Positions 1 to 9,551 of a stretch of DNA of 21,251 nt are shown piece by piece. The notes below the pieces were generated by a model. That model made no database searches. It saw nothing but the letters and a program-made list of their open reading frames with translations, and had not been told where the DNA came from. The translations under genes and the position numbers were made by a program. Position 1 is the first letter of the stretch; every line of letters begins with the position of its first letter. The stretch spans positions 1 to 21,251 of the forward strand of contig CAZXOC010000113.1 in assembly GCA_964642165.1 (NCBI GenBank). Reading direction: 5' to 3'. Origin of the DNA: CAYRVX01 sp964642165 (lineage in GTDB: Bacteria; Planctomycetota; Phycisphaerae; SM23-33).

Positions 1-1482
1 CTTCTTCGGCGGCGGGCCGACGCGCCCGGGCTCGCGCAGGCCGCTGCCGCGCTGCTTGGTAGCCGAGTCGCCCAGGTCCGCCCGGGCCCTGTCGGCCAGT
101 GCCTTGAGGCGCGCGACCACGTCGCCGTGCCTGTCCGCGACGTTGGTCGTCTCGCCGACGTCCGCACGCAGGTCGTACAGCGCCAGTTCCGTTCGGCCCT
201 GCGAGTACCGCGCGGGCTTGCCTCCCGTCCCCCCGGGTCGCCCCGCCATCGTGCGGTAGGCGTGCGGGAAGTGCAGCTTCCACCGGCCGGACCGCACCGC
301 CTGGAGGTGTCGGCCCCAGTAGAAGTACAGCGCCTCGTGGGGGCTTCTGGCCCCCGGCCGGGCGGTCATCAGCGGGAGAATACCCTCGCCGTCGATCTTG
401 TGGTCGGGCAGCTTGGCACCGAGGATTCCGGCGACCGTCGGCAGGATGTCGATCGTCATGCAGGGCTCGTCGCAGGTCTTCCCGGCCGGGATCGTGCCCG
501 GCCAGCGCATGATCGTCGGCTCCCGGACGCCGCCGTCCCAGGTCGTGCCCTTGCCCTCGCGGAGCGGCAGCGCGCAGCCGCCGTGGTCGCCGTAGCTCAG
601 CCACGGGCCGTTGTCCGACGTGAAGATCACCAGCGTGTCGTTCTCCAGCCCGTGCTTCTTGAGCGTCGCGAGGATCCGCCCGACGCCCCAGTCGATCTCC
701 TCGATCACGTCGCCGTAGAGCCCCCGCGCCGACGTGCCCTTGTGCTTGTCCGAGACGAACAGCGGCACGTGCGGCATGTTGTGCGCCACGTAGACGAAGA
801 ACGGGCCGTCGGCGTTCTTCTCGATGAACCGCACCGCCCGCTCGGTGTACCAGGTGACGAGCTGCGTCTGGTCGGGGTTGGTCCGGATGACCTTGTCGCC
901 CTCGATCAGCGGCAGCGGGGGGTAGTTCCTGCCCGCCGTCGGGTGGAACGGCCACATGTCGTTCGAGTACGGCAGGCCGAAGTACTCGTCGAACCCGTGC
1001 CGCACCGGCAGGAACCGCGGGAGGTGACCCAGGTGCCACTTGCCGTACATCGCCGTCGCGTAGCCCTTCTGCTTGCAGACCTCCGCGAGCGTCATCTCGC
1101 CGTCGGCGACGCCGTGGCGGGCGCGGTGGTTGGGCGCGCCGAGCAGGCCGATGCGGTTGGGGTAGCAGCCCGTCAGCAGCGCCGCGCGCGACGCCCCGCA
1201 GACCGGCTGGGCGACGTAGAAATCGGTGAAGCGCATGCCTTCCCGCGCGAGGCGGTCGAGGTTCGGCGTCTTGATCTTCGGCGAGCCGAAGCAGCCCACG
1301 TCCTGGTAGCCCTGGTCGTCGGTGAAGATCAGCACGATGTTGGGCGGGCGGCGCTTCTTCGCGCGGGGTGAGCCGCCGAACGCCGCCCCCGGCATCGCGC
1401 CGGCCGCCAGCCCCGCCATCGCGCCCCTGCCGGTCAACGAGAGGAACTCCCGACGGTTCATCCGCGCGATCTGCCTGCTCAT
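1..1482 (-). CDS. Tat-exported sulfatase (arylsulfatase family), 3' end outside window
   Basis: Formylglycine-dependent sulfatase, expected to hydrolyse sulfate esters outside the cytoplasm; its substrate cannot be told. The 494 codons in the window open with a twin-arginine signal (NRREFL at residues 9-14, then a Gly/Ala-rich stretch). Next come the first metal-binding motif FTDDQGY (Asp55, Asp56), the active-site motif C95-G-A-S-R99 followed by AALLTG, then MYGKWHLGH and a late SDNGPW metal motif. The frame is still open at base 1, but the Pro/Lys-rich tail suggests the stop lies just outside. I chose ATG 1482 because GAGGG sits about 8 bases upstream; ATG 1488 is an in-frame alternative. 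The motif has Ala where CxPxR sulfatases have Pro. It is transcribed away from the secreted barrel protein at 1586. Family assignment is secure. Confidence 0.93.
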   Translation of the reverse strand, partial: MSRQIARMNRREFLSLTGRGAMAGLAAGAMPGAAFGGSPRAKKRRPPNIVLIFTDDQGYQDVGCFGSPKIKTPNLDRLAREGMRFTDFYVAQPVCGASRAALLTGCYPNRIGLLGAPNHRARHGVADGEMTLAEVCKQKGYATAMYGKWHLGHLPRFLPVRHGFDEYFGLPYSNDMWPFHPTAGRNYPPLPLIEGDKVIRTNPDQTQLVTWYTERAVRFIEKNADGPFFVYVAHNMPHVPLFVSDKHKGTSARGLYGDVIEEIDWGVGRILATLKKHGLENDTLVIFTSDNGPWLSYGDHGGCALPLREGKGTTWDGGVREPTIMRWPGTIPAGKTCDEPCMTIDILPTVAGILGAKLPDHKIDGEGILPLMTARPGARSPHEALYFYWGRHLQAVRSGRWKLHFPHAYRTMAGRPGGTGGKPARYSQGRTELALYDLRADVGETTNVADRHGDVVARLKALADRARADLGDSATKQRGSGLREPGRVGPPPKK

Positions 1483-1531
1483 GTCCATCTCCCTCGGCCT
1501 CGCCTTCGTGCCAACGTACCCACAGTTCGCT

Positions 1532-1560
1532 ATCATGGCGGGCGTGACCCATTCCTTCAA
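1532..1560 (-). promoter_or_regulatory. Candidate sigma-70 promoter for the left-edge sulfatase
   Basis: On the minus strand TTGAAG (1555-1560) lies 17 bp from CATGAT (1532-1537), matching four of six -10 bases and four of six -35 bases. It sits about 45 bp upstream of the sulfatase start in a 103-bp divergent spacer. On the plus strand the same spot carries TATCAT (1531-1536), which could serve the divergent gene but has no good -35. This is a weak prediction. Confidence 0.25.
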
Positions 1561-1585
1561 CAGGCAAGGGCGGGAGGCCAGGACC

Positions 1586-3823
1586 GTGGATCGTCCCAAC
1601 GTCGTGTTCGTCATTGCTGTCCTCCAGTGCGCAGCGGCCCCGGCCTTCGCCGACGTCGGCCCGCGGAACCTCGCGTTCGGGAGGAAGGTGGTCTTCTCGC
1701 CGGCGCCGAGCTACCGGCTGACCGTTCGCGGCGGCACGGACGCGACGGACCTGACCGACGGCGAGCTGTCCGCGCGGAAGGACAAGAAGCTGTGGTTCGA
1801 CGCCAAGGCCGTCGGCTGGTCCTACGCGGGCCTGGCGCAGATGGCCGTCGACCTGGGCAAGACGTGCACCGTCGGCGGGGTGACGATGAGCTGGCAGGGC
1901 GGCTCGCCGCAGGCGGGCGTCTGTCTGCCGTGCTGGATCCACGTGCTCGCCAGCGAGGACGGCCGGGCGTACTACCGCGTCGCGACGTGCAGCCGGTGGA
2001 ACGAAGGCGACCGGGCGAAGTTCAAGATCCCGCCCGACGAAGGCAAGGCGTGGGTGCACCAGTTGGCGTTCCGCGACATCGGCGTTCGCGCCCGCTACGT
2101 CGGCATCGAGATCTACGGCGCCGGCCTGTCGGTCGCGGACGAGCTGTGGGTTACCGAGGCCGCGCGGGCCGACCGCACGCCCGCCGACGGCGAACCTTCG
2201 GCCTTCACGGTGACCGGGCCGAGGATGTACTTCCACAAGCCCGTCGTCTTCGTGCCGACCGACGTCAACGCCCCCACGCCGATCGGCTGGATCGTCCCGC
2301 CGGGCGGCGAGAAGCTGCGCGTCACGGCCAGCATCGATCTGCCGAAGGGCGTGCGCTTCGTCGGCGGGCGCCTCGGGGGAACCGACCTCGCCGACGCGAA
2401 GCCGACGGCCGTCGATGGCGGCGCGTACGAGCGCTACACGTGCACCTTCTTCGCCGGCAAAGGCAATAAGTCATGGCGGCGGGTCTACCTCCGCGCGGGC
2501 TGGCCGGACGGCCGGACCGGCACGCTGCGCTACCAGCTCCGCTGGAAGGGCGGTGGCACGCCGCTCGTCGCGCAGCCGATCCGCGCGATCCGCATCCCAC
2601 GCGCGCCGACGCCGGAACGGCTGATGACCGGCCTGGGCTGGTGGTCGCTGGACGCCACGAGGGACTGGCCGGGCGCCCTGGAGGCGTTCCGGCACCTTGG
2701 ATTCAACACGCTGCCGCTGTTCGCCCGCTGGACGAAGCTCGACGATCCGAACGTCGCCGCCACGCTCGGAAGGTTCCGCAAGGCGGGCTTCCGGGTGATG
2801 AACATCGACTCGACCTTCCACCACATGCTCGCCAAGGCCGGCAAGCGCAAGGGCGAGCTGGCCTGTCAGTTCGCCGACGGTCGTGTCGGCGAGCGGTTGT
2901 GCCCGTCGTACCGCGGGGCGCTGTACCACGCCGAGCTGGACCGCGTGGCGCGCGAGTGTGTCCGCTGCCGGGCGGACTACCTGAGCTGCGACATCGAGCT
3001 GTGGGGCTGGCGCGGCCCGGTGGACTGCGAAAGATGCACCCGCTGCCGGGCGGACTTCGAGAAGAGCGGGGGGAAGGACTGGCCGATCTGGCGGCTGGCC
3101 AAGGGCGAAGAGATGTGGCGCGATCTGGCGGCGCGCGTCCGGGCCGCCTGCCGACAGGCCGGCATGAAGCCGCCGGAGCTGGGCGTCTACGACTTCCGAC
3201 CCGGGCGCGACTACCAGTACTTCTGGCCGTTCGATCGGCTGTACCCGACGTACATGGGCAACTCGCAGGTCTCGACGTACACGCCGCTCTACCCGTACCA
3301 CCTGGGGCTGGTCGGCGACGAGGCGCGTGCCGACCGGGCCCGCCTGCCGAGGAGTGACGTCCTGCCGTGGCTCACGCCGGGCGACGCCGGCACGTTCCCC
3401 GGCGAGGCGTTCACGTGCGCCCTGCTGGAGTGCTTCGCCAACGGCTCGCGGGGCGTGCACTTCTGGTCCGGGCGCGTGTGGGACGCGGAGACCCTCGCCG
3501 CGTACGCACGGGCTCTTGCCGTCGTCGCGCCCGTCGAGGACGTGATCGTCGACGGTAAGCTCGTCTCGGGCGTGGCGTCCCGGCCGAAGATGCGCATCAG
3601 CGGCATGCGCCGCGGCGACGAGATGTTCCTCCTCCTCGCCGATTACCGCTCTCGCCGGGCGAAGACGGTGGCCGTGACGCTGCCGCCGGGACCGCCCCGG
3701 GTCGTCGTCGACCTCGCCAACGGCGAGACGGTCGCCCGCCTGCCTCGTGCACAGCGAGCCTTCCGACTGCCCTTCACGGGCGAACCGGCCAGGGCCGTCC
3801 ACGTGAAGCCGACCGCCGAATGA
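1586..3823 (+). CDS. Secreted discoidin-like / TIM-barrel glycosidase-like protein
   Basis: A 745-residue exported protein, probably acting on carbohydrate; no enzyme family can be fixed by eye. Residues 1-22 form a signal peptide ending in AFA. Residues about 27-195 resemble an F5/8 type C (discoidin) fold, beginning NLAFGRKV and ending with a YVGIEIYG strand. A beta-sandwich region follows, then a TIM-barrel-like part from about 350 to 640 (GLGWWSLDATRDWPGALEAF onward), and a C-terminal beta domain. A Cys cluster (C458, C461, C481, C484, C487) flanks D469-I-E471, acids that could be catalytic. GTG 1586 was chosen because GGGAGG lies 8 bases upstream and it starts the signal peptide directly; the frame is open further upstream, and ATG 1535 is an alternative without a ribosome-binding site. 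It is divergent from a sulfatase, which supports a polysaccharide role. Confidence 0.8.
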   Translation: MDRPNVVFVIAVLQCAAAPAFADVGPRNLAFGRKVVFSPAPSYRLTVRGGTDATDLTDGELSARKDKKLWFDAKAVGWSYAGLAQMAVDLGKTCTVGGVTMSWQGGSPQAGVCLPCWIHVLASEDGRAYYRVATCSRWNEGDRAKFKIPPDEGKAWVHQLAFRDIGVRARYVGIEIYGAGLSVADELWVTEAARADRTPADGEPSAFTVTGPRMYFHKPVVFVPTDVNAPTPIGWIVPPGGEKLRVTASIDLPKGVRFVGGRLGGTDLADAKPTAVDGGAYERYTCTFFAGKGNKSWRRVYLRAGWPDGRTGTLRYQLRWKGGGTPLVAQPIRAIRIPRAPTPERLMTGLGWWSLDATRDWPGALEAFRHLGFNTLPLFARWTKLDDPNVAATLGRFRKAGFRVMNIDSTFHHMLAKAGKRKGELACQFADGRVGERLCPSYRGALYHAELDRVARECVRCRADYLSCDIELWGWRGPVDCERCTRCRADFEKSGGKDWPIWRLAKGEEMWRDLAARVRAACRQAGMKPPELGVYDFRPGRDYQYFWPFDRLYPTYMGNSQVSTYTPLYPYHLGLVGDEARADRARLPRSDVLPWLTPGDAGTFPGEAFTCALLECFANGSRGVHFWSGRVWDAETLAAYARALAVVAPVEDVIVDGKLVSGVASRPKMRISGMRRGDEMFLLLADYRSRRAKTVAVTLPPGPPRVVVDLANGETVARLPRAQRAFRLPFTGEPARAVHVKPTAE

Positions 3824-3881
3824 GCACGCCCGCCGGGCGCCGTCGCCACGAAGCACCGCCATCGCGGCGCGGGGCCGGGCG

Positions 3882-3890
3882 TGGTATCAT
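3882..3890 (+). promoter_or_regulatory. Candidate extended -10 promoter for the VWA gene
   Basis: TATCAT (3885-3890) is preceded by TG plus one base (3882-3884), an extended -10 arrangement that can work without a good -35; none is seen at the right distance. The predicted start site is near 3897, giving a leader of about 39 bases before ATG 3936. The preceding gene ends at 3823. Confidence 0.33.
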
Positions 3891-3935
3891 GCGCAGGAGG
3901 CCCCCGAAGCCGGCTGCCATGCCTGGGGCGGACCG

Positions 3936-5075
3936 ATGCCGACGGACCAGACACAACGGCGATGGAGGCGGGAGCTGCCCTCGTGGGCGGCGTCGGTGCT
4001 GCTGCACGTGGGGGTGCTGATCCTGCTGGCGATGATCCCCTATCTGGCGGCTCGGGCGGCGCGCCCCCCGGCGGAGGCGACGATCATGCTTCGCCCCCCG
4101 GCCGGAGCGGACGCCCTTGGCGTCGAGGACCCCGGCGGGGCCGGCGGCAGGAACGTCGTCGAGCGCCGAGCGATGCGCCCCGCCGATTCGTACGCGCAGG
4201 CGCCCGCGGCCGTGCCGCCCGAGCCTCGGAGCATGTCGCGCGTGCTGGCCCAATTGCCTGTGCCGGAGCTTCGCCCGGAGATGCTCGCCGGCTCGGCCGA
4301 TCCGTCGGGCGAGCTGCTGGCGAACCTGGCGGAGGTCAGCAGGAAGGGCACCTTCCGCGGCGGCGGGCTGGGCGCGCTGCTCGCGGGCACGAGCAAGAGC
4401 TTCGGGCGGCACGTCGGCGCCCTTCGGGGGCGCGGGCTGGACCTCGTGCTCGTCCTCGACGCCACCGACAGCATGACGCCGACCATCGAGCAGGCCAAGA
4501 AACGCCTGCACGCGATCCTGGACGTGGTGACCGGCCTGGTGCCCAACGCGCGGTTCGGCGTGGTGGCGTTCAAGGACTACGGCGACGACTACGGCCCGGA
4601 GGCGGTCCGGCATCTGCGCCTCACCACCCACGCCAAGGCCGTCCGGACGTTCATCGACGAGATCGCCTCCGGCGGGGGGGCCGACGAGCCCGAGCCGATC
4701 CACGAGGCCCTCAAGGTCGCGACGGATCGCCGGCGCATCGGCTGGCGGCCGGGGCGGATGTGGGTCGTCCTCCTGGTCGGCGACTCGACGATCCACCCCT
4801 CCGGGCGCAAGCAGGCCTTCGACCTGGCCCGGGGCTTCTCCCGGCGGGCCCACGGGACGATCAACGTCATCGACGTCGGCGGCACCGGGAGGCAGGGGAA
4901 GGTCCGTTCCGCCGTTCGGGCCGATCTCAAGCGCGTCGCCGAAGAGGGCGGGGGGTCGGCGTTCCTGCTGACCGACGAGAAGCTCTTCTGGCGGTCGCTG
5001 GTGGTCTCGGTCTTCGGCGCGCGGTTCGAGCAGGACGTGGACGTGATCATTCGTAAGCTCGTCCGGGAGCGGTAG
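3936..5075 (+). CDS. Membrane-anchored von Willebrand factor A domain protein
   Basis: A 379-residue protein with a short cytoplasmic N-terminus and one membrane helix at about 16-39 (PSWAASVLLHVGVLILLAMI). This resembles the TonB-type anchor found on many planctomycete proteins. A Pro/Ala-rich linker leads to a VWA domain from about 168. The metal-ion-dependent adhesion site is visible as D175-A-T-D-S179, a DxTxS form of DxSxS, with a later GGGADEPE segment (D250, E251, E253) typical of such domains. It most likely binds a protein partner through a divalent metal in the periplasm. No TonB C-terminal domain is present. The start is ATG 3936; only weak purine-rich sequence precedes it. It lies 35 bp before the membrane protein at 5111, so the two are probably co-transcribed and may form one complex. 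The function is not known. Confidence 0.85.
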   Translation: MPTDQTQRRWRRELPSWAASVLLHVGVLILLAMIPYLAARAARPPAEATIMLRPPAGADALGVEDPGGAGGRNVVERRAMRPADSYAQAPAAVPPEPRSMSRVLAQLPVPELRPEMLAGSADPSGELLANLAEVSRKGTFRGGGLGALLAGTSKSFGRHVGALRGRGLDLVLVLDATDSMTPTIEQAKKRLHAILDVVTGLVPNARFGVVAFKDYGDDYGPEAVRHLRLTTHAKAVRTFIDEIASGGGADEPEPIHEALKVATDRRRIGWRPGRMWVVLLVGDSTIHPSGRKQAFDLARGFSRRAHGTINVIDVGGTGRQGKVRSAVRADLKRVAEEGGGSAFLLTDEKLFWRSLVVSVFGARFEQDVDVIIRKLVRER

Positions 5076-5110
5076 CTCGGGGGAGGGAAGCGCTTCGGCG
5101 GAACGCCCCG

Positions 5111-6655
5111 ATGCCACGAGCACGTCAAGAGCCAGACCGCCCCCGGGTTGCGTCCGGCGGGGTCCCCGCCCTCTCACCTTCGGCGGGTCTGCTGCGCATC
5201 GCCGCGTGCGAGCTGCTGGCCCTGCTGGCCGTGGTGCCGCTGGTCGCGGCCGCCGCGGCGGCCCCGGCGGCCGAGGGCGAAGGCGGCTGGGCCTACTGGT
5301 GGCTCGACGGCCACGGCTGGGCGGCGGCGGGGCGAAGTGCGGGGCTGGCCGCACTCGCCGCCACGCTGGCGGCGGTCCTGGGTTGGTGGCTTTCGGCCGC
5401 CGCGCGGCGGCTGCCGCGGCGGTGGGGCATGGCCGTCCTGCTGCTGGCGTGCGCAGCGGCGCTGCTGCCCTCGTCGGTGCTGGGCGCGGCGTGGATCGCC
5501 GCCCTGGCCCGCGACGGGGCGATCGCGGACGCCGCCCGCTCGGCGGGATGGGCGTTCGACGACTACTCCTTCGCCGCGGCGGCGGCCGCGACGGGAATCC
5601 GCTACGCCGGCGTGGCGGCGTGCGTGATGGCATGGATGCGGCGCCGGCGCGCCGGGCAAGGCCGGCCGGGCGGACGACTGGACGCGGCGGTCCTGGCATG
5701 GCTGGCCATCGCGATGCTCTCCCTCGGCGAGCACGTGCTGCCGGAGATCCTCCGCGTCCCCACGTGCGGCTCGGAGGTGCTGATGCGCGTGGAGGGCTAC
5801 CTCGATCCGCCGGCCGCGGCGGCGCTGGGCGTGCCCGTCGGGGCCGTCGGCGTGGGGGCGTTGGCCCTCGCGGCACTCTTGCTGCGTCGCCGGCGCAGGG
5901 CACGGCCCGCCGAAGCGCCCGTTCCGTCGCCGCCGCCGCTGCCGGGGACAGCGGGCGCCGCCCTGGGCGCGGCGTTGGTTCTGGCCGCTGCCCTGGCGGC
6001 GCCGCTCCTCGTGCTCGGCTGGCGGGCCGGCTCGCCCGCTGCACTGAGACAGGCCGTCGCCGGCAGGGGGGACGAGCTCGTCGAGACCGCGCTGGTTGCC
6101 GCGCTCTCGGGCACGCTCTGTGCCGCGCTGGCGGGCGTGCTCGGCAGCTACTGGGCGACCCGGGCCGAACGCCGCGCGCCCAGCTTCGCGCCGTTCGTGC
6201 TGCTGAACGCGGCGGCACCGTCGTGGCTGCTGGGGGTCGGGCTGCTCGTGTTGATGCGGCGCCCGCCGATGGCGCATCTCCGCGACACGCGCTGGGCGCT
6301 GGTCCTCGCCACGGCGCTGCGCTTTCTGCCGGCCGGGATGCTGCTGGTCCGGATGGCGTGGAACCGCCTGCGGCGCCCCGGGAGGCGATGGGTCGCCCTG
6401 GCGGGGGTGTGGATCCTGGCCGTGACCTTCGCGGCGGGCGAGTCCGAGCTGTCGCTGCTGCTGGCCGTGCCCGGCCGGTGGACAGCCGCCGCGGCGCTGT
6501 ACCACATGATCCACGACACCGCGATCCGGGTCTTCAGCGCGTTCTCCCTGGACCTTCTCGCCCTGCTCGCGCCGGGGGTCGTCGGCGTCGGGCTGCTGGC
6601 GGGCTGGGCCTGGGCGGGCGCCGGCGAGGCCCTTGAGACCGCGCCGAGAACGTGA
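5111..6655 (+). CDS. ABC-permease-like 12-helix membrane protein, probably degenerate
   Basis: A 514-residue integral membrane protein with about twelve hydrophobic segments in two similar halves. The layout matches fused iron(III)/thiamine-type ABC permeases (FbpB/ThiP). Each half keeps the hallmark after the expected coupling loop: SLGEHVLPEIL in the first and AAGESELSLLLAVPG in the second, comparable to the family's GELPAT-like stretch. The EAA loop that docks the ATPase is not recognisable in either half; only short Arg-rich links stand there (about 171-191 and 415-434). No ATPase or binding-protein gene is next to it. It may be a permease that has lost ATP coupling, or it may use an ATPase encoded elsewhere. 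The start ATG 5111 has a weak GGCGGA upstream. Transmembrane nature is sure; the family is likely; transport is doubtful. Confidence 0.7.
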   Translation: MPRARQEPDRPRVASGGVPALSPSAGLLRIAACELLALLAVVPLVAAAAAAPAAEGEGGWAYWWLDGHGWAAAGRSAGLAALAATLAAVLGWWLSAAARRLPRRWGMAVLLLACAAALLPSSVLGAAWIAALARDGAIADAARSAGWAFDDYSFAAAAAATGIRYAGVAACVMAWMRRRRAGQGRPGGRLDAAVLAWLAIAMLSLGEHVLPEILRVPTCGSEVLMRVEGYLDPPAAAALGVPVGAVGVGALALAALLLRRRRRARPAEAPVPSPPPLPGTAGAALGAALVLAAALAAPLLVLGWRAGSPAALRQAVAGRGDELVETALVAALSGTLCAALAGVLGSYWATRAERRAPSFAPFVLLNAAAPSWLLGVGLLVLMRRPPMAHLRDTRWALVLATALRFLPAGMLLVRMAWNRLRRPGRRWVALAGVWILAVTFAAGESELSLLLAVPGRWTAAAALYHMIHDTAIRVFSAFSLDLLALLAPGVVGVGLLAGWAWAGAGEALETAPRT

Positions 6656-6661
6656 TAGGGT
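6633..6661 (+). promoter_or_regulatory. Candidate gcv operon promoter overlapping the upstream stop codon
   Basis: TTGAGA (6633-6638, five of six consensus bases) lies 17 bp from TAGGGT (6656-6661), a -10 form common in GC-rich genomes. The bases just before it are TGA, which is both the stop codon of the upstream membrane protein and an extended -10 TGn. The predicted leader is about 50 bases, too short for a glycine riboswitch. Confidence 0.4.
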
Positions 6662-6718
6662 CCGCTTCCTGTTCCGAGAGGCGGGCCCTTGCGCCGCCTG
6701 GCCAGGGAGATGTGGCGA

Positions 6719-7816
6719 ATGGCTCTGAAGACGCCCCTGCACGACCGACACGTGGCGCTCGGCGGACGGATCGTCGAGTTCGGCGACTGGCTGCTGCCGG
6801 TCCAGTACCGCGGCGTTCTCGCCGAGCACGGTCACTGCCGCCAAGCCGCCGCCGTCTTCGACACCAGCCACATGGGGCAGTTCCTCCTCCGCGGCCCGGA
6901 CGCCGCCGCGCAGATGGCGCACGTCGGGACGCAGGATGCCGTCGCCCTGCCCGTCGGCCGCTGCCGCTACGGCTTCCTCCTCGACGACGCCGCGGGCGTG
7001 ATCGACGACACCATCCTCATGCGCCTCGCCGAGGAGGAGTTCCTGCTGGTGGTGAACGCCGGGACGGCCGCCGGGGACTTCCAGTGGGTCCGGGGGCACC
7101 TGGCCGGCGAAGTCGAGCTGGTGAACCGCTCGGCCGAAGGCTGGGGCAAGGTGGATCTTCAGGGGCCGCGGTCCGCGAAGGTGCTCGGGGCGCTCGTGGA
7201 CGTGGACCTGCGGGAGCTGGGCTACTTCGGCGTGGCGCGGGGCCGCTGCTGCGGAGGTGAGTGCGTCCTCAGCCGCACCGGGTACACCGGCGAGCTGGGC
7301 TACGAGGTCATGGCCGCGGCGGCGGACCTGCCGGAGATCTTCGACCGGCTGCTGGCCGAGGAGGCGGTCGAGCCGGCGGGGCTGGGCGCCCGGGATTCGC
7401 TGCGGCTGGAGATGTGCTACCCGCTCTACGGGCACGAACTGAGCACCGAGCACAACCCGATCGAGGCGGACCTCGCCCGGTTCGTCCGACCGGACCGCGA
7501 GTTCATCGGCGCGGCGAAGCTGCGCGACGTGGCGCGGACCGGACCACGGCGGAAGCTCATCGCCTTCCGGTCGGCCTCGCGGCGGCGCACGAACGGCGGA
7601 AACCCGATCCTCTCGGACGGGCGGCCGGTAGGCACGGTCACGAGCGGGGCGTTCTCGCCCAGCCTGGAGGTGTCGATCGGCATGGGCTACGTCGAGGCGG
7701 ATCTCGCCCGGCCCGGGCGCGAGATGCTCGTGAACACCGGGCGCGTCGAGCTGCCCGTGACGATCTGCGACAAGCCCCTATACACCGGTGGAACGTGCAG
7801 GACGAAGGACCTCTGA
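6719..7816 (+). CDS. gcvT: Glycine cleavage system T protein (aminomethyltransferase)
   Basis: Transfers the methylene carbon from aminomethyl-lipoyl GcvH to tetrahydrofolate and releases ammonia, in the cytoplasm. The 365 residues match the usual length of about 360-370. Visible family features are the start MALKTPLHDRHVALGG, DTSHMGQF near residue 48, RTGYTGELGYEV in the middle, the GLGARDSLRLE stretch, and a C-terminal barrel with TSGAFSPSL and IGMGYV. ATG 6719 is chosen because GGGAG lies 9 bases upstream and the homologous N-terminus begins there; an ATG 30 bases earlier adds ten atypical residues. It leads a five-gene operon: gcvH starts 14 bases after it. The upstream membrane-protein gene ends 63 bases before it, and a candidate promoter spans that junction. 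Confidence 0.96.
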   Translation: MALKTPLHDRHVALGGRIVEFGDWLLPVQYRGVLAEHGHCRQAAAVFDTSHMGQFLLRGPDAAAQMAHVGTQDAVALPVGRCRYGFLLDDAAGVIDDTILMRLAEEEFLLVVNAGTAAGDFQWVRGHLAGEVELVNRSAEGWGKVDLQGPRSAKVLGALVDVDLRELGYFGVARGRCCGGECVLSRTGYTGELGYEVMAAAADLPEIFDRLLAEEAVEPAGLGARDSLRLEMCYPLYGHELSTEHNPIEADLARFVRPDREFIGAAKLRDVARTGPRRKLIAFRSASRRRTNGGNPILSDGRPVGTVTSGAFSPSLEVSIGMGYVEADLARPGREMLVNTGRVELPVTICDKPLYTGGTCRTKDL

Positions 7817-7830
7817 GCGGAGCGGAGCGA

Positions 7831-8216
7831 ATGGTACCGAAGGACCTGTCATACACCAACGAGCACGAGTGGATTCGCGTCGAGGGCAACGTGGGCACGG
7901 TCGGGATCACCGACCACGCCCAGGGTGCGCTGGGCGACGTGACGTTCGTCGAGCTGCCGGAGACCGGCGCCGAGCTCCTCCGGGGCGACGAGGTGTGCGC
8001 GATCGAGTCCGCCAAGGCCGCCGCCAGCATCTATGCGCCGGCGGGGGGGAAGATCGCCGAGGCCAACGGCGACCTGGAGAGCGCCCCCGGGCTGATCAAC
8101 AGCGACTGCTACGGGAAGGGCTGGGTGTACAAGATTGAGCTGTCGGATCCCGCCGACGTGGCGTCGCTCATGGATGCCGAGGCGTACGAGCGGTTCCTGG
8201 CCGAAGAGGAGCACTG

Positions 8217-8217
<1 letters not shown>
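7831..8217 (+). CDS. gcvH: Glycine cleavage system H protein (lipoyl carrier)
   Basis: A small 128-residue carrier whose lipoyl arm shuttles the aminomethyl group from the P protein to the T protein and is reoxidised by dihydrolipoyl dehydrogenase. The family start YTNEHEWIRVEGNVGTVGIT is clear. The lipoylated residue is Lys62 within IESAKAAASIYAP; most relatives have ESVKA, so Ala replaces Val before the lysine. The C-terminal half has the usual GWVYKIELSDP. ATG 7831 follows GGAGCG at a suitable distance. Its TGA stop shares one base with the ATG of gcvPA, suggesting coupled translation. The lipB gene three places downstream makes the octanoyl donation to this protein a likely partner reaction. 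Confidence 0.97.

Positions 8218-9547
<1,330 letters not shown>

Positions 9548-9551
<4 letters not shown>

Noticed and set aside
127..1371. A 414-codon plus-strand open frame in the left sulfatase
   Set aside because: The minus strand encodes a full sulfatase with Tat signal and catalytic motifs; the plus frame has only charged low-complexity sequence.
1322..1585. Upstream extension of the secreted barrel protein to an ATG-like start at 1322
   Set aside because: This would overlap the divergent sulfatase and bury the signal peptide in the interior; GTG 1586 has a good ribosome site.
3895..3900. AGGAGG as a ribosome-binding site for a small gene
   Set aside because: No start codon lies within 4-13 bases downstream. 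The nearest ATG (3919) is about 18 bases away in another frame with no domain-bearing product.
6656..6718. Possible glycine riboswitch before gcvT
   Set aside because: The spacer is only 63 bases and shows no tandem aptamer-like structure; glycine riboswitches need far more length.
5174..7453. A 759-codon minus-strand open frame opposite the permease-like gene and gcvT
   Set aside because: The translation is low-complexity Arg/Gln/His/Pro sequence, and both plus-strand genes are convincing.
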